DNA of 11,386 bases, from NCBI GenBank assembly GCA_964388085.1, contig CAYLZW010000193.1, positions 1 through 11,386 of the forward strand, given 5' to 3'. This DNA is from CAYLZW01 sp964388085. Its GTDB lineage: Bacteria > Myxococcota > UBA727 > CAYLZW01. Below are positions 1 to 7,013 of the stretch, in pieces. The notes below the pieces were generated by a model that did not search any database, was not told the origin of the DNA, and saw only the letters and a list, made by a program, of their open reading frames with translations. Each line of letters opens with the position of its first letter. Position 1 is the first letter of the stretch. Both the position numbers and the translations under genes were made by a program.

Positions 1-720
<720 letters not shown>

Positions 721-756
721 GACTCACTCCCAAATCGTAGGCGACGCCTTGTCGCG

Positions 757-796
757 CCGAGAAACCGAGAAGCCGAGAAACCGAGAAACCGAGAAA
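757..796. repeat. Five tandem copies of an 8-bp unit in the atpH-atpA spacer
   Basis: The plus strand reads ccgagaaa five times head to tail; the second copy is ccgagaag. On the transcribed (minus) strand the unit is TTTCTCGG, giving a pyrimidine-rich stretch between the delta and alpha genes. The array occupies nearly half of the 95-bp spacer and lies about 36 bp upstream of the atpA start. It is not part of any plausible gene. It could be a slipped-strand repeat or an RNA element; the sequence alone does not tell. Confidence 0.85.
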
Positions 797-815
797 GCAA
801 AGAGCGAACGTGCGC

Positions 816-1385
816 TCAGGCGTTGATGGCGTTGCGCATGCGCTCGAGCTGCGCGCGCACGGTGTTGTCGAAGACCTGACCGCCGATGCGCGCCGAGACG
901 CCGCCGAGCACCTCGGGCTCGACCTCGAGCTCGGGCACCACCTTCTTGCCGGTGCGCTGCTCGAGGGCGGCGACGATCTGCTTCACGGCGCTCTCCTCGA
1001 GGACGCGCGCGCTGGTGATCTGCGCGCGCACGCGGCCGATGCGCTCATCGACCTCGCTCTGGAAGGCGCTCGCGATGGACGAGAGGTACTGGAAGCGCTC
1101 TTTGTCGACGAGCAGCGCGAGCACCTGGCGCGTGACGGCGTGGAAGCCGTGCGCTGCGGCGATGTCCTTCAGCACCTTGTGGCGCAGCTCGGCGGAGAAG
1201 ATCGGGTTCAGCATCGCCTGGCGGAAGTCGTTGTTGCCGCTGCGCTGCTCGAGCAGCTCGGCGAGGCCGGAGAGCTCCCCCTCGACCTGCTGGAAGGCCT
1301 TCAGGCTGGCGCTCGCGTCCGCTCCGTCAGCGAGGACGAGCGCGAGGGCGCGGGCATAGCGTCGACCGATGGTGCCGTCTTGCAT
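816..1385 (-). CDS. atpH: ATP synthase F1 subunit delta
   Basis: The 189-residue product matches the usual length of subunit delta (about 180), which sits on top of the alpha3beta3 head and joins it to the peripheral stalk. The N-terminal helical domain starts with the family-typical IGRRYARAL near residues 7-15. The middle carries the family pattern of a run ending NPIF, then a helix and LLVDKERFQYL (about 91-101). The C-terminal region has the beta-strand and helix segment ending in GGVSARIGGQVFDNTVRAQL, typical of the delta/OSCP family. The ATG at 1383-1385 is preceded by GAGAG. The gene follows atpF by 66 bp and precedes atpA by 95 bp, in the same operon. Nothing looks damaged. Confidence 0.96.
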   Translation of the reverse strand: MQDGTIGRRYARALALVLADGADASASLKAFQQVEGELSGLAELLEQRSGNNDFRQAMLNPIFSAELRHKVLKDIAAAHGFHAVTRQVLALLVDKERFQYLSSIASAFQSEVDERIGRVRAQITSARVLEESAVKQIVAALEQRTGKKVVPELEVEPEVLGGVSARIGGQVFDNTVRAQLERMRNAINA

Positions 1386-1451
1386 GTCGCTCTCTCAAGT
1401 CGTTCAGAGGGTCCGCACAGTCCTTCGGAAACAGGCCGCGTCAGGCCGCCG

Positions 1452-2102
1452 CTAGGGGCGGGCGACGTCGGCCAGGAAGGCCTTCTCGAGGCGGTGGTGG
1501 TCGTCGCTCCCGATGGCGCCGCGCAGCGTCTCCTCGGCCATCTCGAGGGAGAGCTTCGCAGCCTCCTGCTTGAGGGCCTGCTGCGCGCGATCCATCTCGG
1601 CGGCGATGGTGTCCTCGGCGTCCTTGGCGATGCGCTCGGCGGTGGCCTTGCCCGCCTGCTCGAGGCGGCGCAGCTCGGCCTCGCCGCGCGCGCGGAAGTC
1701 CTGCTTGAGCGCGTCCACCTCAGCGTCGAGGTTCGCGAGGCGCTCCTCGTACTCGCGCGCCTTGGCCTCGGCCTCGGCGCGGGCCTGCTTGGCCTCCTCG
1801 AGCGCGTGGCGCACCTCGTCGGAGCGGGCGGACAGATAGGTCGTGAGCGGCCGGCGGATGGAGGCGTACAGGATGGCGAGGAAGGTCGCGAAGGTGACCA
1901 TCATCCAGCCGAGCGCGGGCGCCTCGGCGTTGGTCTCGCTCAGCGCGCCCCACCAGTTCTCGACGTGCGGCGCGTGATGATCGCCCTCGCCGTTCGCCGC
2001 CAGGGCGACAGCGGGCACGAACAGGCTCGTGTTGACGACGACGGCGCTGAACAGCAGTGACTTTGCGGTGGACGACATTGCCTTGCACACGTTCGACACC
2101 AT
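1452..2102 (-). CDS. atpF: ATP synthase F0 subunit b (signal peptide-like N-terminus)
   Basis: This 216-residue protein is the b subunit, which forms the peripheral stalk together with b'. Residues about 13-36 look like a cleavable signal peptide (hydrophobic run, then AVALA before ANGEG). A histidine-rich linker and a membrane helix follow at about 65-82 (GWMMVTFATFLAILYA), then a long charged coiled coil at about 90-200 rich in Ala/Glu/Arg. Extra signal-like starts on b are known from delta-proteobacterial relatives. The ATG at 2100-2102 lies 21 bp after the b' stop; its AAGG Shine-Dalgarno is only about 3 bases away and lies in a hairpin. Alternative in-frame starts are a GTG at the next codon and an ATG eight codons in. 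The b identity rests on topology and position, and is strong. Confidence 0.94.
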   Translation of the reverse strand: MVSNVCKAMSSTAKSLLFSAVVVNTSLFVPAVALAANGEGDHHAPHVENWWGALSETNAEAPALGWMMVTFATFLAILYASIRRPLTTYLSARSDEVRHALEEAKQARAEAEAKAREYEERLANLDAEVDALKQDFRARGEAELRRLEQAGKATAERIAKDAEDTIAAEMDRAQQALKQEAAKLSLEMAEETLRGAIGSDDHHRLEKAFLADVARP

Positions 2103-2119
2103 GGGCCTTCGAGAGGCCC
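2103..2119 (-). promoter_or_regulatory. Hairpin filling the b'-b gap and covering the atpF Shine-Dalgarno
   Basis: In the transcript the sequence is GGGCCU, a CUCGA loop, then AGGCCC, directly followed by the atpF AUG. The stem is six perfect base pairs. The AAGG Shine-Dalgarno lies in the downstream arm. Ribosomes finishing atpF' would melt the stem, so translational coupling of b to b' is a reasonable inference. No function is proven. Confidence 0.5.
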
Positions 2120-2123
2120 TCGC

Positions 2124-2546
2124 TCAGGCGGCGTGCCCGAGCACCTTCTTGACGATCTGGTCGGAGATGGCCTTCGCATCGTCCTTGAGCTTCGCCTTCA
2201 CCTCCTCGGTGACGGCGAAGAGGTCAGCCTGCGCGTCCTCGAGCCGCGCGGCCGCCTTCTTGCGCGCGCCCTCGGTCAGCTCGCGCTCCTTCTCGAGCCC
2301 CTTGTTGCGCAGCTCGTCGAGGATGCGGCGCGCCTCCTCCTGCGCCTCGGCCAGCCGCTTGTCGACGACGCCGGCCTTCTGGCTCGCGCCCTCGCGCAGC
2401 TGACGCGCCTCGTCGGACGCGCCCTCGATGCGCTTCTCGCGCTCGTCGTACACGCGCATGAGCGGCGCGAAGAGCACCGTCGACAGCCACGCGAGCAGCA
2501 GCAAGAACGCGATGAGCTGCAGGAAGACTGTGGCGTTGAGCTCCAC
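2124..2546 (-). CDS. atpF': ATP synthase F0 subunit b'
   Basis: The 140-residue product has an N-terminal membrane helix at about residues 7-27 (VFLQLIAFLLLLAWLSTVLF) and the conserved basic/acidic turn APLMRVYDEREKRI at about 27-40. A continuous charged coiled coil then runs to the C-terminus, ending IVKKVLGHAA. It lacks the signal peptide seen on the neighbouring b gene, and its short length fits b', the second stalk subunit of organisms with split b genes. The start is GTG at 2544-2546, supported by a strong GAGGAGG ribosome binding site at 2555-2561 with eight bases of spacing. It is the first gene of the visible operon. Subunits a and c do not lie directly upstream, so they must be encoded elsewhere. 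Confidence 0.93.
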   Translation of the reverse strand: MELNATVFLQLIAFLLLLAWLSTVLFAPLMRVYDEREKRIEGASDEARQLREGASQKAGVVDKRLAEAQEEARRILDELRNKGLEKERELTEGARKKAAARLEDAQADLFAVTEEVKAKLKDDAKAISDQIVKKVLGHAA

Positions 2547-2575
2547 GGAACGCGCCTCCTCAAGACTGAGGCGGG

Positions 2576-2604
2576 TGGCTACAGGCGACGACGGGGGGTG
2601 TCAA
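2576..2604 (-). promoter_or_regulatory. Sigma70-type promoter of the atp operon
   Basis: Reading the minus strand, a perfect -35 TTGACA (2599-2604) is followed by exactly 17 bases and then TAGCCA (2576-2581) as a weak -10 hexamer. Transcription would begin near 2569, leaving a leader of about 20 bases that holds the GAGGAGG site of b'. Position, strand and spacing all fit; the -10 is the weak part. Confidence 0.65.
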
Positions 2605-2714
2605 GGAGAGCAGCGTCGGTAACGGCACCGAAAGGCTGACCATTCCGGGCCGGCGGCGCCACGCTGGGGGGCCTTCGCATCGGGCTGTGTGCCGGAGCGA
2701 CGCCGCTCGACGGG

Positions 2715-2846
2715 TCACGGGGCCAGCAAGGCCAGCAAGAGCAGGTTCAGGCCAAACGCCCCGGCGACGACCACCAGCCAGTACACGAGGTGGCTCGGCA
2801 CCGCGGAGTGAATGCTCAGGCCGTAGTCGTGCAGCAGGCGGCGCAT
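2715..2846 (-). CDS. Possible 43-residue single-span membrane peptide
   Basis: An ATG at 2844-2846 opens a 43-codon frame ending in TGA at 2715-2717. The peptide starts MRRLLHDYGLSIHS, an amphipathic stretch with positive charge, and then has one hydrophobic helix at about residues 20-42 (LVYWLVVVAGAFGLNLLLLA). This positive-inside layout is typical of real small membrane proteins and is not what a random GC-rich frame usually gives. The ribosome binding site is weak (AGG four bases ahead). It lies 49 bp behind the alpha/beta hydrolase on the same strand and could be co-transcribed with it. The frame stays open upstream into the hydrolase end without a good start. I recognise no family; it may also be a decayed gene end. 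Confidence 0.35.
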   Translation of the reverse strand: MRRLLHDYGLSIHSAVPSHLVYWLVVVAGAFGLNLLLLALLAP

Positions 2847-2895
2847 ATCGCCTGGGCGATGCAGCGAGCGTACCGACGCGCAGCCAGCCGAGCGC

Positions 2896-3852
2896 TCAGC
2901 CGGCGCGCGGCCCTTCGGCGTAGGCGGGAGCGACGCCGAGCCGCGGGAAGCGTTGCCCGAGCCACTCCTCGAGCTGGCGGTTGACCAGCGCGGGGAACTC
3001 GACGGCCGCGTAGTGCGTGCCGCCCGGGATGACCTTCAGCTCACAGTCGGGGATCTGCCGCGCCATCTGCTCGGCGACGGCGAACGGCGTCATGCGATCG
3101 TTGGTGCTCGCGAGCAGCAGCGTCGGACAGCGGATGGTCGGCAACACATCGCGCGCGTCGTGCTCGCCGAGCTTCTGCAGCGCCTCGAGGTACAGGTGCA
3201 TGTCGAGCTTCTTGAAGTTGCCCGCCATGTCGCGAAAGACCTCGCGGTCGAGGTCGTGGTGCACGAGGCCCACGCGGGACAGCGTCGGGATGAGGTGTGG
3301 GAGATCCACCGCCCAGCGCACGGTGCGCGTCACCATGCCGTCGATGTGCTGCAGCCGCTTCAGCAGCGCCGGCGTGATCTCCTTGAGCCGCGAGGTGCCC
3401 GCCAGCGTCTCGTAGGGCTTGCCGGCGACACCGTTGTGCAGGATGAGCCCTTCGAACAGCTCGGGCTCGTGGCGCAGCGACTCGATCAGGATCTGCACGC
3501 CCTTCGACCAGCCGAGCGCGAAGCAGCGCTCGACGCCGAGCACCTTCTGCAAGAGGAAGATGCCGTCCCGCGCGTTGTGCTCGACGGAGAGGCCGTCGTA
3601 CCCCGTGAGCGGACGTCCCGACGTGTAGATGCCGCGGTAGTCCCACGAGATGAAGCGGAAGGTGCTCCAGAAGCGATGGATGATGAAGCGGAAGGCGCTG
3701 TAGTTGCCGCCGAGCCCGTTCGCGAGCAGCAGCGGGACGCCGTCGGGGTTGCCCATGAGCTGGTAGCCGATGGGGGTGCCGTCGTAGCTGACGAAGGTCT
3801 TCTGCTCGGCGGGCGGCCGATGACTCGGGGCGTGCGTGGCGGGCGCGGACAT
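2896..3852 (-). CDS. Alpha/beta-fold hydrolase, substrate unknown
   Basis: With the start chosen here the protein has 318 residues, normal for a single-domain alpha/beta hydrolase. It shows the HGxxG-like oxyanion loop as NGLGGN at 45-50, the nucleophile elbow GWSKG with Ser116, the acid Asp252 in STNDRMTP and the catalytic His280 in GGTHY. The core strand LLLAS before the Asp and the lid-like helical section at about 145-225 are also in place. No signal peptide is seen, so it is probably cytoplasmic. An upstream in-frame start would add 16 residues. The ATG at 3850-3852 is preferred because GGAGGA lies seven bases ahead of it. Substrate cannot be told: esterases, lactonases and dehalogenase-like enzymes share this layout. 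It is divergent from the GNAT gene. Confidence 0.9.
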   Translation of the reverse strand: MSAPATHAPSHRPPAEQKTFVSYDGTPIGYQLMGNPDGVPLLLANGLGGNYSAFRFIIHRFWSTFRFISWDYRGIYTSGRPLTGYDGLSVEHNARDGIFLLQKVLGVERCFALGWSKGVQILIESLRHEPELFEGLILHNGVAGKPYETLAGTSRLKEITPALLKRLQHIDGMVTRTVRWAVDLPHLIPTLSRVGLVHHDLDREVFRDMAGNFKKLDMHLYLEALQKLGEHDARDVLPTIRCPTLLLASTNDRMTPFAVAEQMARQIPDCELKVIPGGTHYAAVEFPALVNRQLEEWLGQRFPRLGVAPAYAEGPRAG

Positions 3853-3873
3853 GGAGCGTTCCTCCAGGCCAAG

Positions 3874-3902
3874 CTTTAACAGGCTGGTGAAAAGCGCCAC
3901 AA
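3874..3902 (-). promoter_or_regulatory. Weak candidate promoter of the hydrolase gene
   Basis: On the minus strand TTGTGG (3897-3902), 17 bases, then TTAAAG (3874-3879) lies about 22 bases upstream of the start codon. Both hexamers deviate from consensus and a transcription start would fall close to the ribosome binding site. The call rests on spacing and on the local AT-rich pocket in otherwise GC-rich DNA. Confidence 0.25.
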
Positions 3903-4060
3903 GACGTCTTCCGTAGGCTGACGAGCGCCTCCTCTTCGTGTCGACGGGATCCGCTCATTGGAGCGAGCCCGCCCGCGCTCCCTCGCCTGCGCGCCGCGCC
4001 GGCCGCGCGTGCTCGCGAATCCACGAGCGATCCTCGACGAGGACGCTAGGATGACCCGCC

Positions 4061-5125
4061 TTGCTGATGACGCTCCCTCGCGAACCCCTGCTCGACTCCG
4101 CGCACTACCGCCGCTTCTTGGCGGGCGCGCACCCGCGGCTCGCGCTCTCCGACGAGCGCCTGCCGGTGCCGAGCTACGTCGCGCCGCTCGACGTGCGCGA
4201 GCCCATGCTGCCGGGCTTTTTCAAGCAGGCCCTGGCGCTCGGCGTGAAGATCGCGCCCTCCCAGGTGAAGCCGCAAACGCTATTTCTCGGCACCCCCTTC
4301 GAGCGCTACGACCAGAGCGGCCTGCTCGACGACGTCGGTGAGCCCGGCGTGCTCGCCGAGCGCGCGCGCACAGAGGCCGAAGAGCAGGGCCTCGAGCTCG
4401 TGGTGGCGACCTGCGTCTCGCCGAACCACCCGTCGCTGCCGCGCTGGCTCGAGGCTGGCTTTCACGCGCTGCCGAGCTTCCCGGACACCGTCGTCACGCT
4501 CGCGGGCGCGGGCCTCGACGACCATCTCGCCACGCTGCCGAGCGAGGACCGGAGCGGCATCCGCCGAAACAAGAAGCGCTTCGAGCGCGCCGGCCACCGG
4601 CTCGAGCGCCTGTCGTCGTCGAGCGAGGTGGCGGACACGCTGTACCAGAGCTACCTGCCCTTCTTCGAGCGCGCGAGCGTGAAGTGGCTGCCGCATACGC
4701 CCGCCTACTTCGCCGGCGTGGCCGCGCTCGACGAGCGCGTGCGCCTGACCGTGGCCCGCGATCCCGACGACGCCATCATCGGCTTTTTGCTCTCGTTCGA
4801 GGACGAGCCCGACGAGGCCGGCCGGCGCGTGCTGCACGCGGGTCGCATCGGCGTGCTGCCGAGCTTCTACAAGCAGGACGCCGTGTACTTCCGCCTGCTC
4901 TACCATGTGCTCGAGGAGGGCTTCGCCACCGGCTGCACGCACGTGAGCCTCGAGCCCACGGCCTACCGCACCAAGCGTCACCTCGGCGCACGCCGGCGGC
5001 GGATGGTGAACCTGGTGTTGGGTGTCTCTCCGCGCTGGCGGCTGTTGCTCTCGACGTGCCACGGCATCGGACGCCGCCTGCTGCGCCACCTCGACCAGCG
5101 CAGCACGCTGGAGCGCGTGTACTAG
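4061..5125 (+). CDS. GNAT-fold acyltransferase, FemAB/peptidoglycan-biosynthesis-like
   Basis: The 354-residue protein looks like a double-GNAT enzyme of the FemAB-like type, which transfers acyl or aminoacyl groups, often to cell-envelope acceptors. A first degenerate half spans about residues 35-145. The motif LPSEDRSGIRRNKKRFERAG at 159-178 matches the helix-rich linker seen in this group. The second half has a beta strand (DDAIIGFLLSF, 236-246) and a helix after GVLPSFYKQDAVYFRLLYHV (264-283), then a strand and conserved turn (THVSLEPTAYRTKRHLGA, 293-310). The start is uncertain: TTG at 4061 has AGGA nine bases ahead, while ATG at 4067 has none close. An in-frame TGA at 4052-4054 blocks any longer form. 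The substrate is unknown, and family membership is by pattern recognition only. Confidence 0.75.
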   Translation: MLMTLPREPLLDSAHYRRFLAGAHPRLALSDERLPVPSYVAPLDVREPMLPGFFKQALALGVKIAPSQVKPQTLFLGTPFERYDQSGLLDDVGEPGVLAERARTEAEEQGLELVVATCVSPNHPSLPRWLEAGFHALPSFPDTVVTLAGAGLDDHLATLPSEDRSGIRRNKKRFERAGHRLERLSSSSEVADTLYQSYLPFFERASVKWLPHTPAYFAGVAALDERVRLTVARDPDDAIIGFLLSFEDEPDEAGRRVLHAGRIGVLPSFYKQDAVYFRLLYHVLEEGFATGCTHVSLEPTAYRTKRHLGARRRRMVNLVLGVSPRWRLLLSTCHGIGRRLLRHLDQRSTLERVY

Positions 5126-5192
5126 GGTGGCCGCGATGGCGAGGTGGGCCTCGGGTACCGTCCCAAAACCTACCTGCACCTCCAGCCGTGCA

Positions 5193-5221
5193 TTGACAGG
5201 CTCGCCCGAACCGGAGAGATC
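5193..5221 (+). promoter_or_regulatory. Candidate promoter of the rplM-rpsI operon
   Basis: A perfect -35 TTGACA at 5193-5198 lies about 170 bp upstream of rplM, in the right orientation. At 17 bases the -10 would be GAGATC (5216-5221), which is poor. The perfect -35 makes it the best candidate in the spacer. If correct, the leader is about 140 bases long and includes both hairpins described next. Confidence 0.4.
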
Positions 5222-5264
5222 ACGAACCCTGCCGCGGCCGCCCCGGCCCGGTGACACCGAGAGG

Positions 5265-5295
5265 GGAGGGTTCCTCCGCGAGGAACGCTCCCTCC
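5265..5295 (+). promoter_or_regulatory. Strong hairpin in the rplM leader
   Basis: GGAGGG TTCCTC (5265-5276), a CGC loop, then GAGGAA (5280-5285), a four-base bulge CGCT, and CCCTCC (5290-5295) form a 12-bp stem. There is no T run behind it, so it does not look like a terminator of the upstream gene. It lies in the presumed untranslated leader of the L13 gene, where other bacteria carry autoregulatory RNA structures. Such a role here is inference. Confidence 0.5.
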
Positions 5296-5323
5296 GCACG
5301 CGCCGCGATGGCGTAGGACCTGT

Positions 5324-5339
5324 GCAGCCGCGAGGCTGC
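5324..5339 (+). promoter_or_regulatory. GNRA-capped hairpin just before the rplM ribosome binding site
   Basis: GCAGCC (5324-5329) and GGCTGC (5334-5339) pair perfectly around a GCGA tetraloop, a stable GNRA type; one further U-G pair extends it. The AAGGA of rplM follows 13 bases later. Together with the larger hairpin upstream it could be a binding site for L13 or simply a structured leader. Confidence 0.45.
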
Positions 5340-5365
5340 GGAGGGCCGCACGAAGGATTTGAACC

Positions 5366-5794
5366 ATGCAGACCAAGAGCTATTCGGCCGCCGAGGTCCA
5401 GCGCCGCTGGTACATCGTCGACGCGGAGGACGTCGTGCTCGGCCGCCTGTCGAGCCGCGTCGCGTCCATCCTGCGCGGCAAGAACAAGCCGACCTTTACC
5501 CCGAACGCGGACACGGGCGACTTCGTCGTCGTCGTGAACGCCGAGAAGGTGAAGGTCACCGGCAACAAGGAAGAGACGAAGGTCTACCACCGCTACACCG
5601 GCTACGTCGGTGGCGTGCGCACGGTCAGCGTTCGGAAGCAGCGGGAGACCCACCCCGAGCGCATCATCGCGCACGCGGTGAAGGGCATGCTCCCGAAGGG
5701 TCCGCTCGGGCGGCAGATGTTCAAGAAGCTGAAGGTCTATGCGGGCCCCGAGCACCCGCACAAGGCGCAGCAGCCCGAAGCACTCAAGCTCTAA
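5366..5794 (+). CDS. rplM: 50S ribosomal protein L13
   Basis: The 142-residue product is L13, an early-assembling protein of the large ribosomal subunit that binds 23S rRNA. The length is exactly typical. Recognisable segments are RRWYIVDAEDVVLGRLSSRVA (about 13-33), LRGKNKP (36-42), the strand GDFVVVVNAEKVKVTGNK (51-68), the YHRYTGYVGG stretch (74-83) and the C-terminal KGMLPKGPLGRQMFKKLKVYAGPEHPH (106-132). The ATG at 5366 has AAGGA eight bases ahead. It is the first gene of the conserved two-gene operon with rpsI, whose start lies 72 bp downstream. The leader before it is long and structured, which suggests autogenous control. Confidence 0.98.
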   Translation: MQTKSYSAAEVQRRWYIVDAEDVVLGRLSSRVASILRGKNKPTFTPNADTGDFVVVVNAEKVKVTGNKEETKVYHRYTGYVGGVRTVSVRKQRETHPERIIAHAVKGMLPKGPLGRQMFKKLKVYAGPEHPHKAQQPEALKL

Positions 5795-5866
5795 AGCCCT
5801 TCTTCTCGGCACGCGCCTCACTGCACGGCGCCGACCCCCCATCTCACAGGTAAGAGGACGATACTC

Positions 5867-6259
5867 ATGGCGGATACTCGCTACTACGCGACCGGCCGGC
5901 GCAAGGAAGCCGCGGCGCGCGTTTGGATCAAGAGCGGCTCTGGCAAGGTCAGCATCAACGGTCGAGAGATCACGGACTACTTCAAGCGTGAAGTGCTGCG
6001 CATGATCATGCAGCAGCCCATCGAGGCCTCCGAGACCCAGGGCGCCTACGACATCTTCGCGACGGTGCGCGGCGGAGGCCTCTCGGGGCAGGCCGGCGCC
6101 ATCCGTCACGGCGTCGCGCGCGCGCTGGTCAAGGCCGACGAGGGCCTGCGCAGCAAGCTGAAGAAGTTCGGCTACCTGACGCGGGACTCGCGCAAGGTCG
6201 AGCGCAAGAAGTACGGCCGTCCGAAGGCCCGTAAGCGCTTCCAGTACTCGAAGCGCTAG
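5867..6259 (+). CDS. rpsI: 30S ribosomal protein S9
   Basis: The 130-residue product is S9 of the small subunit head, whose C-terminal tail reaches toward the peptidyl-site tRNA. The start YYATGRRKEAAARVW (about 6-20), the GGGLSGQAGAIRHGVARAL block (69-87) and the C-terminal KKYGRPKARKRFQYSKR with the invariant last residues are all present. The ATG is supported by AAGAGGA, with eight bases between GAGGA and the start. It is the second gene of the L13-S9 operon and is followed after 18 bp by a hairpin terminator. Nothing is unusual. Confidence 0.98.
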   Translation: MADTRYYATGRRKEAAARVWIKSGSGKVSINGREITDYFKREVLRMIMQQPIEASETQGAYDIFATVRGGGLSGQAGAIRHGVARALVKADEGLRSKLKKFGYLTRDSRKVERKKYGRPKARKRFQYSKR

Positions 6260-6277
6260 TCACCCGCGCTTTTCACG

Positions 6278-6330
6278 ACGACGCTCAGCGAGCTCTTCTG
6301 TCGAGGACAGGGCTCGTTGGGCGTCGTTTT
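6278..6330 (+). terminator. Rho-independent-type terminator after rpsI
   Basis: A 16-bp stem pairs 6278-6293 with 6312-6327, with only two G-U wobbles. Inside it a second perfect 5-bp hairpin (CTGTC, GAG loop, GACAG, 6298-6310) stacks in the loop. A short TTTT (6327-6330) follows. The T run is short but the stem is long, and the position right after rpsI fits. Confidence 0.72.
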
Positions 6331-6388
6331 GCGTGCTGCTTCGCCATGGGCCGAACCGCCTCCGCTCGCTCCGAGCGCCCTGCGCGAA

Positions 6389-6474
6389 ATTTTTACGCGA
6401 CGCCGCCACGCCGCGACGCCGGCCAGGACCTCCGCGGGGTTTTCCGTTGCGGCGTGGCGGCGTGGCGTGAGAAT
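6389..6474. repeat. 86-bp imperfect inverted repeat (30-bp arms) before the lipoprotein gene
   Basis: Arm 6389-6418 pairs with arm 6445-6474. The core, 6401-6414 against 6449-6462 (CGCCGCCACGCCGC), is perfect, and the extension to 30 bp has one G-G mismatch and three G-T pairs. The loop is 26 bases. The left arm begins with a T run (ATTTTTACGC) and the right arm ends GCGTGAGAAT, eight bases short of the lipoprotein ATG at 6483. No gene covers it. It could be a dispersed palindromic repeat, a second terminator for rpsI, or an RNA fold masking the ribosome binding site. Confidence 0.8.
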
Positions 6475-6482
6475 CCTTGCTC

Positions 6483-7013
6483 ATGTCGCACCTGCCACCT
6501 GCAGCTCTCTCGATCGTGTTCCTCGTCGTCGTCAGTGGCTGCACGCCGGGGCCGCTCGACAGCGCGGCCGCGGACGTGACGCTCACGCTGGGCGACCAGA
6601 CGCCGCTGCGGCTCATCCACGAGCCGGGCCTCAGCGAGGTGCGCTTGACGCCGCCGGTCGGCGGTGTGGTGGAGCTCAGCTTCACGTACAACGACCCGCT
6701 CGTCGACGTCACGCTGCGCACGAACGCGGACGAGGTGAGCGAAGGGGCGATCGTCACGCTGCCGGTGGAGCCGTCCGTGCTCTCGCTCACGGTGCTCTAT
6801 GACGACGTGGAGTACCGCTCCGACCTGAGCGCGTCCGCCCTGATCGACGTGGGCGCCTCGGGTACGATCGAGCTGCAGGCGCTGCTGGTCGACGATGAGA
6901 CGGGCGCCGCCGACGTCAGCGCGCTCATCGACGCGACGCTCGTGTCGAGCGACAACGCCGAGCTGCGCGTGGAGGGGTTCGTCGAGGACGGCCTCGCCGG
7001 CGACGCGCCCTGA
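6483..7013 (+). CDS. Small lipoprotein of unknown function
   Basis: From the ATG at 6483 the product has 176 residues. The first 20 form a lipoprotein signal peptide: a short N-region, a hydrophobic stretch (LSIVFLVVV) and the lipobox VSGC with the acylated Cys20. The mature part is acidic and rich in Val, Leu, Thr and Asp in alternating patterns (for example VTLTLGDQTPLRLIHEP and LSLTVLYDDVEYRSDLS), which suggests one or two beta-sandwich domains outside the inner membrane. I recognise no family. The ribosome binding site is poor (GTGAGA about ten bases ahead) and lies in the right arm of a large inverted repeat. A TTG two codons earlier is less likely. The gene is convergent with the iron-sulfur carrier gene, 18 bp away. 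Confidence 0.75.
   Translation: MSHLPPAALSIVFLVVVSGCTPGPLDSAAADVTLTLGDQTPLRLIHEPGLSEVRLTPPVGGVVELSFTYNDPLVDVTLRTNADEVSEGAIVTLPVEPSVLSLTVLYDDVEYRSDLSASALIDVGASGTIELQALLVDDETGAADVSALIDATLVSSDNAELRVEGFVEDGLAGDAP

Noticed and set aside
810..2060. Plus-strand open frame of 416 residues.
   Set aside because: It is antisense to the certain atpH and atpF genes and shows only Leu/Ala/Gly-rich shadow sequence.
2953..3879. Plus-strand open frame of 308 residues.
   Set aside because: It is antisense to the alpha/beta hydrolase, which has an intact catalytic triad and a good ribosome binding site.
5265..5295. Reading the rplM leader hairpin as a terminator for the acyltransferase gene.
   Set aside because: There is no T run after the stem and it lies about 140 bp beyond the stop, close to rplM.
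4280..6109. Minus-strand open frame of 609 residues.
   Set aside because: It lies antisense across the acyltransferase, rplM and the start of rpsI, all clearly coding on the plus strand. Its product is low-complexity, rich in Arg, Ala and His.
6260..6790. Minus-strand frame of 176 residues after rpsI.
   Set aside because: It spans the rpsI terminator, the inverted repeat and the lipoprotein signal sequence, and gives a Ser/Thr/Arg-rich product with no domain.
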